Shown piece after piece: positions 6,543-13,385 of a DNA stretch of 13,385 nt. The translations under genes were made by a program, and so were the position numbers. The stretch spans positions 1-13,385 of the forward strand of contig QIAR01000006.1 in NCBI GenBank assembly GCA_003225595.1. The letters run 5' to 3'. The notes beneath the pieces are model-generated. The model did not search any database and was not told the DNA's origin. It saw only the letters and a list, made by a program, of their open reading frames with translations. The first letter of the stretch is position 1. Each line of letters starts with the position of its first letter. This DNA comes from Acidobacteriota bacterium (GTDB taxonomy: Bacteria; Acidobacteriota; Terriglobia; Terriglobales; Acidobacteriaceae).

Positions 6543-7856
6543 ATGGCACAGGATAAATCCAAATCGTCTGGCAGTCTTCTGATCAAAGGCGGTCGTCTCA
6601 TTGACCCTGCCGCACGCATTGACGCGCCCATGGACGTTCTGGTGCGCGGCGGCCGGGTAGCGGAAATTGCTCCGCCGAGGAAGATCCGCGGCGGCGCTGA
6701 TAAAAAGTTCGACGCCCGCGACTTGATCGTCGCTCCCGGCTTCATCGACCTGCACGTGCATCTGCGTGAGCCCGGTCAGGGTCACAAAGAAACTATTGCG
6801 ACCGGAACTGCCGCTGCTGCGGCCGGGGGCTTCACCTCCGTCTGCTGCATGCCCAACACTTCTCCTGTTGTCGACTCACCGGAATGGGTGGCATGGTTGC
6901 GTCAGCCTGAGCGCGGCGCTCTGGTGAACCTATTTCCGATCGCTGCTGCGACGCGCTCGAGCAAAGGCGTAGTACTCAGTGATTTCGGCGCACTCCAGCG
7001 CGCCGGAGCTGTCGCAATTACGGATGACGGCAAACCCATCCTCAATGATGATGTTATGCGCGACGCTCTTCGACACGGCGCCGAGATCAACTTGACTGTG
7101 GTGCAGCACGCCGAAGACACGCGTGCCACTGAGGGCTGCTCGATGAACGATGGCCCCACCGCATTTCGTCTCGGCCTGCGCGGTATGAAGGCGTCGGCGG
7201 AAGCCAGCATCGTCGATCGGGATGTGCAGTTAGCGCAACAATTCCCGGGCGCGCGCCTGCATGTGGCGCATCTCTCGACCGCCGACGCGCTCAAATCCGT
7301 GCGCCGCGGCAAGCGCAGCAAGGCCCGCGTCACCTGCGAGGTCACGCCCCATCACTTCACCCTGACTGACGAGGCGGTTGGCGAGTACGACAGCAACTTC
7401 AAGATGAATCCGCCATTGCGCTCGGCCTCGGATCACGAAGCCATACTCGTCGCCCTGGCCGACGGCACTGTGGACGCGATCGCAACCGATCACGCGCCGC
7501 ACGCACTGCACGAAAAGCAAGTGGAGTTTGAGCGCGCCCCCTTCGGCATCACCGGACTCGAGACTGCACTCGGACTCGCCATTACTCGCCTGCACCGCCA
7601 GCAAAAAATTCCGCTCATACGCATTGTCGAACTTTTTACCTCGGGCCCGGCGCGCGTTTTCGACCTGCGCGGACGCGGCTCGCTCGCCCGCGGCAACTTT
7701 GCCGACGTTACTATCTTTGATCCTCGGAAGCGATGGACATTTGAAGCCGCCAAGTCACGCTCCAAGTCAAAGAACACACCCTTCGATGGCTGGCAGCTAA
7801 CGGGAAAGGTACTGGCGACGATTGTAAGTGGCGAGGTCGTATACCGGTCGGAGTGA
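6543..7856 (+). CDS. pyrC: Dihydroorotase, class I (PyrC)
   Basis: Zinc amidohydrolase that cyclises N-carbamoyl-aspartate to dihydroorotate, the third step of pyrimidine synthesis. The 437 residues match class I enzymes (about 425-440) rather than the shorter E. coli type. Metal and substrate motifs are HVHLREPGQGHKETI (71-85), ITDDGKPI (159-166), the metal His of QHAED (H189), LHVAHLST (239-246) and ATDHAPH (314-320, catalytic-type Asp316). The C-terminal GxxADVTIFDP and NTPFDGW segments are also characteristic. The ATG at 6543 is chosen because the protein begins MAQDKSKSSGSLLIKGGRLIDP close to the usual amidohydrolase start. An upstream TTG at 6477 and ATG at 6507 only add translated palindrome sequence. 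It lies 91 bp after pyrB and is probably in one operon with it. A parS-like palindrome begins 8 nt after its stop. Confidence 0.95.
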   Translation: MAQDKSKSSGSLLIKGGRLIDPAARIDAPMDVLVRGGRVAEIAPPRKIRGGADKKFDARDLIVAPGFIDLHVHLREPGQGHKETIATGTAAAAAGGFTSVCCMPNTSPVVDSPEWVAWLRQPERGALVNLFPIAAATRSSKGVVLSDFGALQRAGAVAITDDGKPILNDDVMRDALRHGAEINLTVVQHAEDTRATEGCSMNDGPTAFRLGLRGMKASAEASIVDRDVQLAQQFPGARLHVAHLSTADALKSVRRGKRSKARVTCEVTPHHFTLTDEAVGEYDSNFKMNPPLRSASDHEAILVALADGTVDAIATDHAPHALHEKQVEFERAPFGITGLETALGLAITRLHRQQKIPLIRIVELFTSGPARVFDLRGRGSLARGNFADVTIFDPRKRWTFEAAKSRSKSKNTPFDGWQLTGKVLATIVSGEVVYRSE

Positions 7857-7864
7857 CACCAGAG

Positions 7865-7880
7865 TGTTCCACGTGGAACA
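7865..7880. promoter_or_regulatory. parS: parS site (ParB/Spo0J-binding palindrome)
   Basis: TGTTCCACGTGGAACA is a perfect 16-bp palindrome. It differs only at the degenerate positions from the widely conserved parS consensus TGTTNCACGTGAAACA, and is of the fully symmetric form known in several phyla. ParB dimers load here as CTP-dependent clamps, spread, and direct origin segregation with ParA and SMC. It lies between pyrC and serA, 8 nt after the pyrC stop. Chromosomal parS sites cluster near oriC, so the window is probably origin-proximal (inference). Confidence 0.8.
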
Positions 7881-8063
7881 CCGGATATATCTGCCGAAAA
7901 GTTGAGGTACATCGAATGACCACGTGCAAGTGTCAAGGCTGCGTCGTTTTCTTGTACACAAACGATTGTGCGACACTGGGAGAGTAATCCCTGCCAATCC
8001 GCCCTACAATCCAGTCAAACGCAGGGAGACTCTAACGCCAGAGCGAGAGGATCAAGCGCACTC

Positions 8064-9665
8064 ATGAAGGTCGTCGTCGCAGAAAAGATTTCCTCCTCGG
8101 CCGTGGACTTGTTGCGAGAACCACGTTGGACCGTAATCACGGCAGAACAGTTGGATGGAAAGCTGGGTGCACATCTCGAGTCGGCCGATGCCCTCATCGT
8201 ACGCTCCGCGGTCCAGGTGAACGCAACGCTGCTCGAGCACGCCCGCAAATTACGGGTGATCGGCCGCGCGGGAGTGGGCGTGGACAATATTGACCTGGAT
8301 GCCGCTACCCGCAAGGGAATAGCGGTGATGAACACTCCAGGCGCAAATGCCGTAGCGGTGGCCGAGCACACACTGGGGATGATGCTGTCCATGGCACGGC
8401 ACATCTGCCGCGCCGATGCGCTGATGCATGCCAGCAAATGGGAGAAGAAATCGCTGCAGGGAACGGAATTACGGGGCAAGACGCTGGGGATTGTAGGGTT
8501 GGGCCGGATCGGCATGGAAGTGGCTCATCGCTCGCGCGCTTTCGGTATGGAAATCATTGCGCACGACCCGTTCGTCTCCACAAGCGTGGCAAAGGAACAA
8601 GGCATCCGCCTGGTGAAGATCGAAGAGATCTATGCCATCGCCGATTACCTGACGCTGCACGTGGGGCTTACGCCGCAGACGACGGGTATGATCAACGCCG
8701 ATTCGCTCAAAAAAATGAAACGCGGGGTGCGGCTGGTGAACTGCGCACGCGGTGAATTGGTTGAGGAAACGGCATTGGCGCACGCCCTGAAGCAGGGACA
8801 CGTAGCCGCAGCCGCGCTGGACGTGTTTGCCGAGGAACCGCCGAAGAACTCGCCACTGCTGGCGATGGAGAATGTTATTCTCACCCCGCACATCGCCGGC
8901 TCAACTTACGAGGCCCAGGAAGCTGTCGGATATCAGATCGCGCTACAAGTGAAGGAATACCTGAAACATGGCGTCATTCAGAATGCGGTGAACGTGCCTT
9001 CTGTATCGCATGATGAATACGTGGAGATCCAGCCGTACATCCTGCTCGCGGAGCGGCTGGGTGCATTTCTGGCGCAGACGGCGGAAGGAACGCTGGAAGA
9101 GATCTCTTTGCGCTATAGCGGGCACATCTCTCAATGGAAAACGGAACTGGTGCGCAATGCGGCGGTGAAGGGCATTCTGAACCAGACATTGGAAGAGAAA
9201 GCCAACCTGGTGAATGCGGCTGCAATCGCTTCCTCGCGGGGGTTGCGCATCCATGAAGCTCACAAAGCAACGAGCTCGCGCGGCGGCGCGGGCAGCGTTC
9301 TCTCGATCCTGCTCAAGACAAGCAGTGAAGAGCGCTTCGTGAAAGGAGCGGTGCTGCATGGAAGCGCACCGCGGCTCCTGCACGTGGATGGCATTGATGT
9401 GGAAGCGCCGCTCGAGCGCAGCCTGATCTTCATGCGCAACCGCGATGTGCCCGGTGTCATTGGGCGCGTTGGCACAATTCTCGGCGAGCACAAGATCAAC
9501 ATCGCGGATTTTTCTTTAGGCCGCCGTATTGGCAATATCAAACCGGGCGCTCCGCGTGAAGCTATTGCGGTCGTGCACGTGGATGGACTGGTGCCGGAGC
9601 CGGTATTGGCTGAGCTAAGAAAGGTGCCGGCGGTGCAGGAGGCGAAGGCGATCCGTTTGTTCTAG
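8064..9665 (+). CDS. serA: D-3-phosphoglycerate dehydrogenase SerA (long form with ACT domain)
   Basis: NAD-dependent oxidation of 3-phosphoglycerate to 3-phosphohydroxypyruvate, the first step of serine synthesis, usually feedback-inhibited by serine. The 533 residues match the long type I form (about 525-530). Order: N-terminal substrate-domain half (1-95), Rossmann domain with LGIVGLGRIGMEV (141-153), catalytic Arg229 in NCARGELVEE (226-235), Glu258 in DVFAEEPP (253-260), His276 in TPHIAGST (274-281), an allosteric intervening domain (about 315-445), and a C-terminal ACT domain starting RDVPGVIGRVGTILGEHKIN (460-479). The ATG at 8064 is chosen because MKVVVAEKISSSAVDLL matches the family start. 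A TTG-started extension from 7968 has no family resemblance. A GAGAGG lies 13 nt upstream of the ATG. Serine feeds the cysteine synthase made from the left part of the window, but the genes are not co-oriented. Confidence 0.95.
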   Translation: MKVVVAEKISSSAVDLLREPRWTVITAEQLDGKLGAHLESADALIVRSAVQVNATLLEHARKLRVIGRAGVGVDNIDLDAATRKGIAVMNTPGANAVAVAEHTLGMMLSMARHICRADALMHASKWEKKSLQGTELRGKTLGIVGLGRIGMEVAHRSRAFGMEIIAHDPFVSTSVAKEQGIRLVKIEEIYAIADYLTLHVGLTPQTTGMINADSLKKMKRGVRLVNCARGELVEETALAHALKQGHVAAAALDVFAEEPPKNSPLLAMENVILTPHIAGSTYEAQEAVGYQIALQVKEYLKHGVIQNAVNVPSVSHDEYVEIQPYILLAERLGAFLAQTAEGTLEEISLRYSGHISQWKTELVRNAAVKGILNQTLEEKANLVNAAAIASSRGLRIHEAHKATSSRGGAGSVLSILLKTSSEERFVKGAVLHGSAPRLLHVDGIDVEAPLERSLIFMRNRDVPGVIGRVGTILGEHKINIADFSLGRRIGNIKPGAPREAIAVVHVDGLVPEPVLAELRKVPAVQEAKAIRLF

Positions 9666-9734
9666 GTCGCCGATGGAGGGCGGTAGATGTCAGTATTGGG
9701 GATTTTTCCACTGAATAGCACACGAGGACGGGTA

Positions 9735-10358
9735 ATGTTTAGGAAAGCAGGCATCCTAGTTGCGGCGGCCTTTTTTTTAACAGCAGTGGTCGGGCTAGGC
9801 CAGGACAACCGTTGGGACTTGAACGTGAGCGCGGCGGCAGTCCTTAGCAAGAAGTCCGTTGGCAATGGCGTGGTACAAACTCCAACCAACGCCCGTGGTA
9901 TCCTCGCCACGCTTCGACTCAGGTTCAGTCCGCAGAGCTCGATGGAAGTGACCTACGGTCGTACGAACAACTCTCAGAAATACACGACGTCAGCGCTTGA
10001 TTACCGCATCCAGGCCAATGTCACTGAATTTAGCGGGGCATATGTTTTCAGTCCGTTTGAGACGGAGAAACTCGAGCCCTTCTTTCTTGCTGGTGCGGGA
10101 GCACTGGTGTTCAATCCTTACGATTCGTTCATCGAGTCGATCCGAGTTCCCGGGGTGGGCGTTAGGCAAACCGCAGTTGCGTTTCTGTATGGAGGGGGAG
10201 TGAATTACCACTTGCGTTGGTTGCCTTCGAGATTCGCGCTCCGCCTGCAGTATCGTGGGCTGGTGTACCAAGCGCCGGACTTCAAGGTGCGGGTCTTATT
10301 TACGGGCAGCAGGGGGCACATCGCGGAGCCTTCTGCAGGGATTGTATTTAGGTTCTAA
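9735..10358 (+). CDS. Small outer-membrane beta-barrel-like protein
   Basis: A 207-residue product that I cannot assign to a named family. It starts with a Sec signal peptide: basic MFRKAG, hydrophobic ILVAAAFFLTAVVGL and a likely cleavage after about residue 21-23. The rest is rich in alternating polar/hydrophobic strands and aromatic residues, for example MEVTYGRTNNSQKYT, FSGAYVFSPFE, FFLAGAGALVFN and FALRLQYRGLVY. It ends in IVFRF, the terminal Phe typical of BAM-inserted barrels. Length and layout suggest an eight-stranded OmpA-like or OmpW-like barrel ('outer membrane beta-barrel domain' type). Two starts are possible. ATG 9735 has GAGGA at 7-nt spacing and gives a normal signal peptide. 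ATG 9687 has GGAGGG at 6-nt spacing and adds 16 residues. It follows serA by 69 bp and converges with the protease gene at 10434. Confidence 0.75.
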   Translation: MFRKAGILVAAAFFLTAVVGLGQDNRWDLNVSAAAVLSKKSVGNGVVQTPTNARGILATLRLRFSPQSSMEVTYGRTNNSQKYTTSALDYRIQANVTEFSGAYVFSPFETEKLEPFFLAGAGALVFNPYDSFIESIRVPGVGVRQTAVAFLYGGGVNYHLRWLPSRFALRLQYRGLVYQAPDFKVRVLFTGSRGHIAEPSAGIVFRF

Positions 10359-10397
10359 AAACGATGCCAACGGATCTCTGGGAAGTGATTTGGAATC

Positions 10398-10422
10398 CTC
10401 CGTGAATCTCTGTGTCCTCTGT
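10398..10422. repeat. Short CTGTG/TCCTCTGT-type intergenic repeat remnant
   Basis: The spacer between the two convergent genes contains CTCCGTGAATCTCTGTG followed by TCCTCTGT, built from near-repeats of CTCTGTG. On the other strand it reads ACAGAGGACACAGAG, a motif I recall as a recurrent intergenic repeat in many environmental genomes. A genome-wide count is needed to confirm this. Confidence 0.3.
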
Positions 10423-10431
10423 ATTTAGTTC

Positions 10432-11559
10432 TCAGGTATTCAGCGCTTTCTTGCGGAGCTTGCGGCTTTCGGCCAGCAAGGCCATCGAGTGCATAAGGTT
10501 TTGCAGCGTGACGATACCTACCAGGTGCTGGTCGTCTACCACGGGAATGATGCTCAGGTTGCGGGCGGTCAGCTTGCGGAAGGCGGAGGCGAGCGATTCC
10601 TGACGTGTCGCCACTTCAAAGATCCGATTCATGACCGCCTGTACATAGCCATTTCCTTCCACTCGCAGGGCGTCCAGGATTTTCTGCTTCGAAATCACGC
10701 CTACCATATCGCTGCCGCGGATTACCGGGAAATCGTCCTGAAGTGAGTGCACTGCCTTCTCCAGCGCGTCTTCCAGCGTGTCAGCCGGGGAGAGCGTAGC
10801 GAAGTCGGTGAGCATGATGTCTTCAAGATGCACTTTTTCCAGAACTGACTGAAAGATGGCGGAGCGCTCTTCGAGCTGGGCTGCAATGAAAAGGAAGAAT
10901 CCGATCAAGGTCAGCCAAGGATTGGAGAGCATGCCCACCAGCATGAACAACATCGAAAAACTCTGCCCGATAGTGACAGCGCGGCGGGTGGCGCGCACTG
11001 GATCCATACGGCGGGAGAACAGGGAGCGCAGCACGCGTCCACCATCCATGGGATATGCGGGCAGCAAGTTGAACAGGGCAAGATACAAATTCCCCCAAAC
11101 CAGGCTGCGCAGCAGATGGCTGGAGTGCACGTAGGGTTTCATCCATAGCTGGACCTGAGGCGCTGCGGCTGAAAGAATGCTGATTGCGAGAAAAGCAATC
11201 ACCAGGTTAACTAGGGGACCCGCCAGAGCGATACGCACGTCGCGCTTCCAAGTCAATGCTCCCGGTTTCGATTCGGCGAGCTGCCGGGAATCGTCCAACA
11301 ACGTGATTCCACCAATGGGCAGCAGGATAATGGATTTGGCGGGAACGCCTGCACGCATGGCGACCATAGCGTGGCCGAGTTCATGCAGGACAACGCAACC
11401 GAAGATGATTCCTACCAATGCCAGACCGTGAGCAGCACCGGCCGTGCCGTGCGAGGCAGATTCAGTGGTCCACACGAATGCCAGCAGGCCCAAGAATGTG
11501 AGGTGGATGCGAATCTCAATGCCAAAGATCCGTCCCGCCGATATGGACCAATTCCTCAT
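10432..11559 (-). CDS. Site-2 protease family (M50) membrane metalloprotease with two CBS domains
   Basis: Intramembrane zinc protease of the SpoIVFB/Rip-like M50B group, which cleaves transmembrane segments of regulatory proteins. The 375 residues contain the zinc motif HELGH (59-63) in a membrane helix, the PIGGITLL beta-hairpin (81-88), a second catalytic-site motif NLLPAYPMDGGR (164-175, Asp172), further helices at about 109-130 and 199-226, and a C-terminal cytosolic pair of CBS domains (about 247-300 and 308-362). The CBS domains probably sense adenine nucleotides or energy state and gate access (known for SpoIVFB-like CBS-S2Ps). All key catalytic residues are present. The start at 11559 gives the standard N-terminal SISAGRIFGIEIRIH. 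The gene is divergent from rsmD across 105 bp. Its substrate is not encoded next to it in any recognisable way. Confidence 0.93.
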   Translation of the reverse strand: MRNWSISAGRIFGIEIRIHLTFLGLLAFVWTTESASHGTAGAAHGLALVGIIFGCVVLHELGHAMVAMRAGVPAKSIILLPIGGITLLDDSRQLAESKPGALTWKRDVRIALAGPLVNLVIAFLAISILSAAAPQVQLWMKPYVHSSHLLRSLVWGNLYLALFNLLPAYPMDGGRVLRSLFSRRMDPVRATRRAVTIGQSFSMLFMLVGMLSNPWLTLIGFFLFIAAQLEERSAIFQSVLEKVHLEDIMLTDFATLSPADTLEDALEKAVHSLQDDFPVIRGSDMVGVISKQKILDALRVEGNGYVQAVMNRIFEVATRQESLASAFRKLTARNLSIIPVVDDQHLVGIVTLQNLMHSMALLAESRKLRKKALNT

Positions 11560-11591
11560 ACGAACCTGTGATTCACCCTATAACGACATTC

Positions 11592-11605
11592 TATATATAT
11601 ATTAG
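11592..11605. promoter_or_regulatory. AT-rich tract in S2P-rsmD divergent spacer
   Basis: TATATATATATTA is the most AT-rich stretch in the 105-bp spacer between the divergent protease and rsmD genes. It is a plausible place for -10 elements or for DNA melting. No well-spaced -35/-10 pair could be assigned to either gene. Confidence 0.25.
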
Positions 11606-11664
11606 ACGCCAACAGTGACTGCACAGTTGCGGGTTGCATACTCGAAAGTACTAACGCATATGAC

Positions 11665-12228
11665 ATGAGAGTTATCGCTGGACAGTACCGAAGCCGGCCG
11701 CTGCGCTCATTGCGCGGCATAGATGTGCGGCCTACTTCCGACAAGTTACGCGAGACCCTATTTAACGTGTTGACCGCCGGGAATCAATCCGCTTTAGAAG
11801 GGACGGTCTGGTTCGACTTGTATGCCGGCACGGGGGCCGTCGGAATTGAGGCTCTGAGCCGCGGAGCCCGAATGGTTTACTTTGTCGAATCTTCTCGACA
11901 GGCGTCGGAATCAGTGCGTCAAAATCTGCGGTCGCTCGAGATTAGTACAGGAATTCGAGTCATGCAATTGGATGCGCTTACGGCATTGCACCGGCTGGAG
12001 GCCGAGAATGCGGCTGGCGATTTCTTCTTTCTCGACCCTCCCTATCGAATGCGGAAATCCTATGGTGAGACTCTGGAATTTCTGGCGCAATCTCGCCTGT
12101 TGCGACCCACAAGCATCGTGATCGCGGAACACGAGCATAGGTTCGATCCGGGCGACGTATTCGGTTCCTTACACCGTCACCGCAAGCTGGAGCAGGGAGA
12201 CGCGGCACTAAGTTTCTACCGTATGTAG
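11665..12228 (+). CDS. rsmD: 16S rRNA (guanine(966)-N(2))-methyltransferase RsmD
   Basis: SAM-dependent enzyme that methylates N2 of G966 in 16S rRNA on the small subunit. The 187 residues match the family. It begins with MRVIAGQYRSRPL, then the substrate-side motif VRPTSDKLRETLFNVL (21-36), SAM motif I DLYAGTGAVGIEALSRGA (51-68), VYFVESS (71-77) with the acidic residue that binds the ribose, and the catalytic DPPY in FFLDPPY (121-127). The ATG at 11665 gives the standard N-terminus. The common partner coaD does not follow. Instead an unknown gene converges from the right with a 45-bp gap and no obvious terminator hairpin. Confidence 0.93.
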   Translation: MRVIAGQYRSRPLRSLRGIDVRPTSDKLRETLFNVLTAGNQSALEGTVWFDLYAGTGAVGIEALSRGARMVYFVESSRQASESVRQNLRSLEISTGIRVMQLDALTALHRLEAENAAGDFFFLDPPYRMRKSYGETLEFLAQSRLLRPTSIVIAEHEHRFDPGDVFGSLHRHRKLEQGDAALSFYRM

Positions 12229-12273
12229 AAAGCAAGTGTCAAAAACTACGTGGGACGTTAGCAGACTTTCAAA

Positions 12274-12825
12274 CTACATCAGGATCTCATGGGTGCGGCG
12301 CATGATGGGATGCTGCATCTCCTGCAGCTCGTTCTTCACCCGGTTGAGTCCATACACACACTGCTCGAAGTGTTCGGATAGGCTTGCAAACAATGGCGCC
12401 ACCTTCGCATATTCGAAGTGTTCAAACTTGGAGACGATGTAATAACTCTCCTTGCCGGCTTTCATCCAGTCCACAAAATTTTCCAGCCGCTGGCGGTGCA
12501 ACCGGAATTGATTAATGCTCTCTGGAAACATGCCGGTGAAGAACAGGGTGTAGTCCCCGATGTGCTTGCGTACCTGGCGCTCCCGGTCAAAAGAAGGAGC
12601 CGGGCCGAACACGGGATTGGATTCCATCAGCATCTCGCCCACATCATCCAAGGGGCGACCACCCATATTGCGGATCTTGAACAGCTGTTCTACATCGCAG
12701 AACTCGGCAAGCAGGTGGGCCACGTAGCCTACGAGCTGTGGATTGCGCAGGCCGATCTCTTCGGCGTAGTGACGTCCCACCACATCGAGAAAAAGCTGCT
12801 GCAGCGGATGCGATTCCGGAATCAT
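12274..12825 (-). CDS. Helical protein of unknown function, 183 aa
   Basis: I do not recognise this protein. It has no signal peptide or membrane helix and appears mostly alpha-helical, with helices suggested at about 7-21, 28-52, 57-68, 80-98, 103-122, 138-155 and 157-178. It is rich in His, Phe, Tyr and Glu. Candidate metal-side clusters include HY near 19-20, EFCDVEQLF (41-49) and FEHFEYAK (134-141), but no known metal motif is complete. HIGDYTLFFTGMFPESINQF is a distinctive centre (in two parts: HIGDYTLFFT 88-97, GMFPESINQF 98-107). The long frame, with codon use like its neighbours and convergent placement against rsmD, supports a real gene. The start ATG has no clear ribosome site nearby. 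The next gene is divergent, 352 bp away. Confidence 0.7.
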   Translation of the reverse strand: MIPESHPLQQLFLDVVGRHYAEEIGLRNPQLVGYVAHLLAEFCDVEQLFKIRNMGGRPLDDVGEMLMESNPVFGPAPSFDRERQVRKHIGDYTLFFTGMFPESINQFRLHRQRLENFVDWMKAGKESYYIVSKFEHFEYAKVAPLFASLSEHFEQCVYGLNRVKNELQEMQHPIMRRTHEILM

Positions 12826-13177
12826 TTGTTTGGGCCCGACTCCGACCTATCCCCCCGGGTTTTCATCTGCACTTGGGCCAGTTTTATCCACCTTTTATCG
12901 GAACACAAGTGACTTTCGTTACGACATGCCACATTACGTTCCTCTAGTTTACTTAGCACGTTACGTTCCGTTAGATACCTTTTACTTTAGAAGGTATAAA
13001 GACCCACAAGGTTTCCGCAGATTTCTGTTGGCAGATCAGTACGACGGCTGCTAATCGTGGTGCCTACGTGTGGTACGGTGGCCCATACCGGTTCTGCTAA
13101 CAGCGCGGATGCGCCCCTTCCTACAGCACGCTGGGTGCATGTGACAATGCTCCAGATCTGGCAAGGAGGAATGGTTC
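12826..13177. other. Gene-free intergenic region with short repeats
   Basis: 352 bp between divergent genes, with no convincing ORF. It contains a DnaA-box-like TTATCCACC (12884-12892, one mismatch to TTATCCACA) and two copies of TTACGTTCC (12934-12942 and 12961-12969) 27 bp apart. It also contains a hairpin with 7-bp arms ATACCTT/AAGGTAT (12975-12981 and 12991-12997). The stretch 12900-13000 is more AT-rich than the surroundings, as expected for a promoter region. The 10-bp palindrome CCAGATCTGG (13152-13161) ends just before the ridA ribosome site. Confidence 0.5.
13163..13170 (+). promoter_or_regulatory. Shine-Dalgarno AAGGAGGA for the RidA gene
   Basis: This is a near-perfect anti-16S match, 7 nt before the ATG at 13178 and the strongest in the window. 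It decides that start over the ATG at 13171, which is too close and soon hits a stop. Confidence 0.85.
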
Positions 13178-13385
13178 ATGGAACGAAAGAACATCTCTAG
13201 CGGTACGCCCTGGGAACCAATCGTCGGCTATTCTCGCGCGGTGAAAGTAGGGCCCTACGTGCACGTGGCCGGCACCACCGCCACCGGTCCGAATGGAAAG
13301 ATCGTCGGAGTAGGAGATCCGTACGCCCAGGCGGTGCAGACGCTGAAAAACATCGAGGCGGCCCTCCACAAAGCGGGCGCAAGTC
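13178..13385 (+). CDS. RidA family protein (YjgF/YER057c/UK114), partial
   Basis: RidA proteins hydrolyse reactive enamine/imine intermediates such as 2-aminoacrylate released by PLP enzymes, which protects other PLP enzymes. Many relatives have unknown substrates. The window holds the first 69 residues (family about 115-130). It begins MERKNISSGTPWEPIVGYSR, then VKVGPYVHVAGTTATGPNG (about 23-41) and DPYAQAVQTLKNIEAALHKAG (53-67, split as DPYAQAVQTLKN and IEAALHKAG). This is the pattern of the RidA subgroup with WExxxGYSRAV starts. The catalytic-type Arg near residue 105 lies beyond the edge, so a deaminase role cannot be checked. Confidence 0.9.
   Translation, partial: MERKNISSGTPWEPIVGYSRAVKVGPYVHVAGTTATGPNGKIVGVGDPYAQAVQTLKNIEAALHKAGAS

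Noticed and set aside
7916..7931. A second CACGTG core 50 bp from parS that might be a second parS site
   Set aside because: The flanks (ATGAC/CAAGT) match the consensus at only a few positions, and the palindrome is lost outside the six-base core.
7968..8063. Extended SerA N-terminus from a TTG start
   Set aside because: The 32 extra residues have no family resemblance, while MKVVVAEKI at 8064 matches the normal SerA start.
12830..13054. A 74-codon plus-strand ORF in the gene-free region
   Set aside because: No ribosome site, odd composition rich in Tyr and Pro, and no resemblance to any family. It looks like a chance frame in a promoter region.
13152..13161. CCAGATCTGG palindrome as an operator for the RidA gene
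   Set aside because: Ten-base palindromes are expected about a dozen times in a window this size, and nothing else supports binding here.
12826..13177. Origin of replication (oriC)
   Set aside because: Only one DnaA-box-like 9-mer with a mismatch, no cluster, no strong unwinding element, and no dnaA/dnaN/gidA neighbours.

Overview
The window is a chromosomal stretch from a moderately GC-rich, Gram-negative-type bacterium. An Acidobacteriota member (Koribacter/Terriglobia-like) is my best guess. It rests on the mix of pyrR-pyrB-pyrC, a long SerA, a PilT with few canonical accessory residues, small lineage-restricted unknown proteins and REP-like intergenic palindromes. This is inference from gene style, not a database match. 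No phage, IS element, CRISPR array, tRNA or rRNA is visible, and no defence or secondary-metabolite system was found. Most genes are housekeeping.

Left part (1-3222, all minus strand, transcribed leftwards): a cysteine synthase of the CysK/CysM family, then a PilT-type pilus retraction ATPase with altered His-box and Walker B-flanking residues, then the 5' two thirds of moeA (molybdenum insertion), which runs off the left edge. A divergent intergenic region (3223-3392) carries a 16-bp inverted repeat with one mismatch and leads into a rightward unknown gene (3393-3872) and a zinc-ribbon membrane protein (4115-4783).

Middle (4900-9665, plus strand): a pyrimidine cluster of pyrR (regulator/UPRTase), pyrB (aspartate carbamoyltransferase) and pyrC (class I dihydroorotase), followed by serA (D-3-phosphoglycerate dehydrogenase). 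pyrR and pyrB are bridged by a 22-codon ORF that overlaps both neighbours by ATGA. A REP-like hairpin lies between pyrB and pyrC. A perfect 16-bp palindrome matching the ParB-binding parS consensus starts 8 nt after the pyrC stop. If it is real, the window lies in the origin-proximal segregation domain of the chromosome.

Right part (9735-13385): a small outer-membrane beta-barrel-like protein (+), a site-2 protease with two CBS domains (-), rsmD for 16S rRNA methylation (+), an unknown helical protein (-), a 352-bp gene-free stretch with short repeats and one near-consensus DnaA box, and the start of a RidA-family gene that is cut by the right edge.
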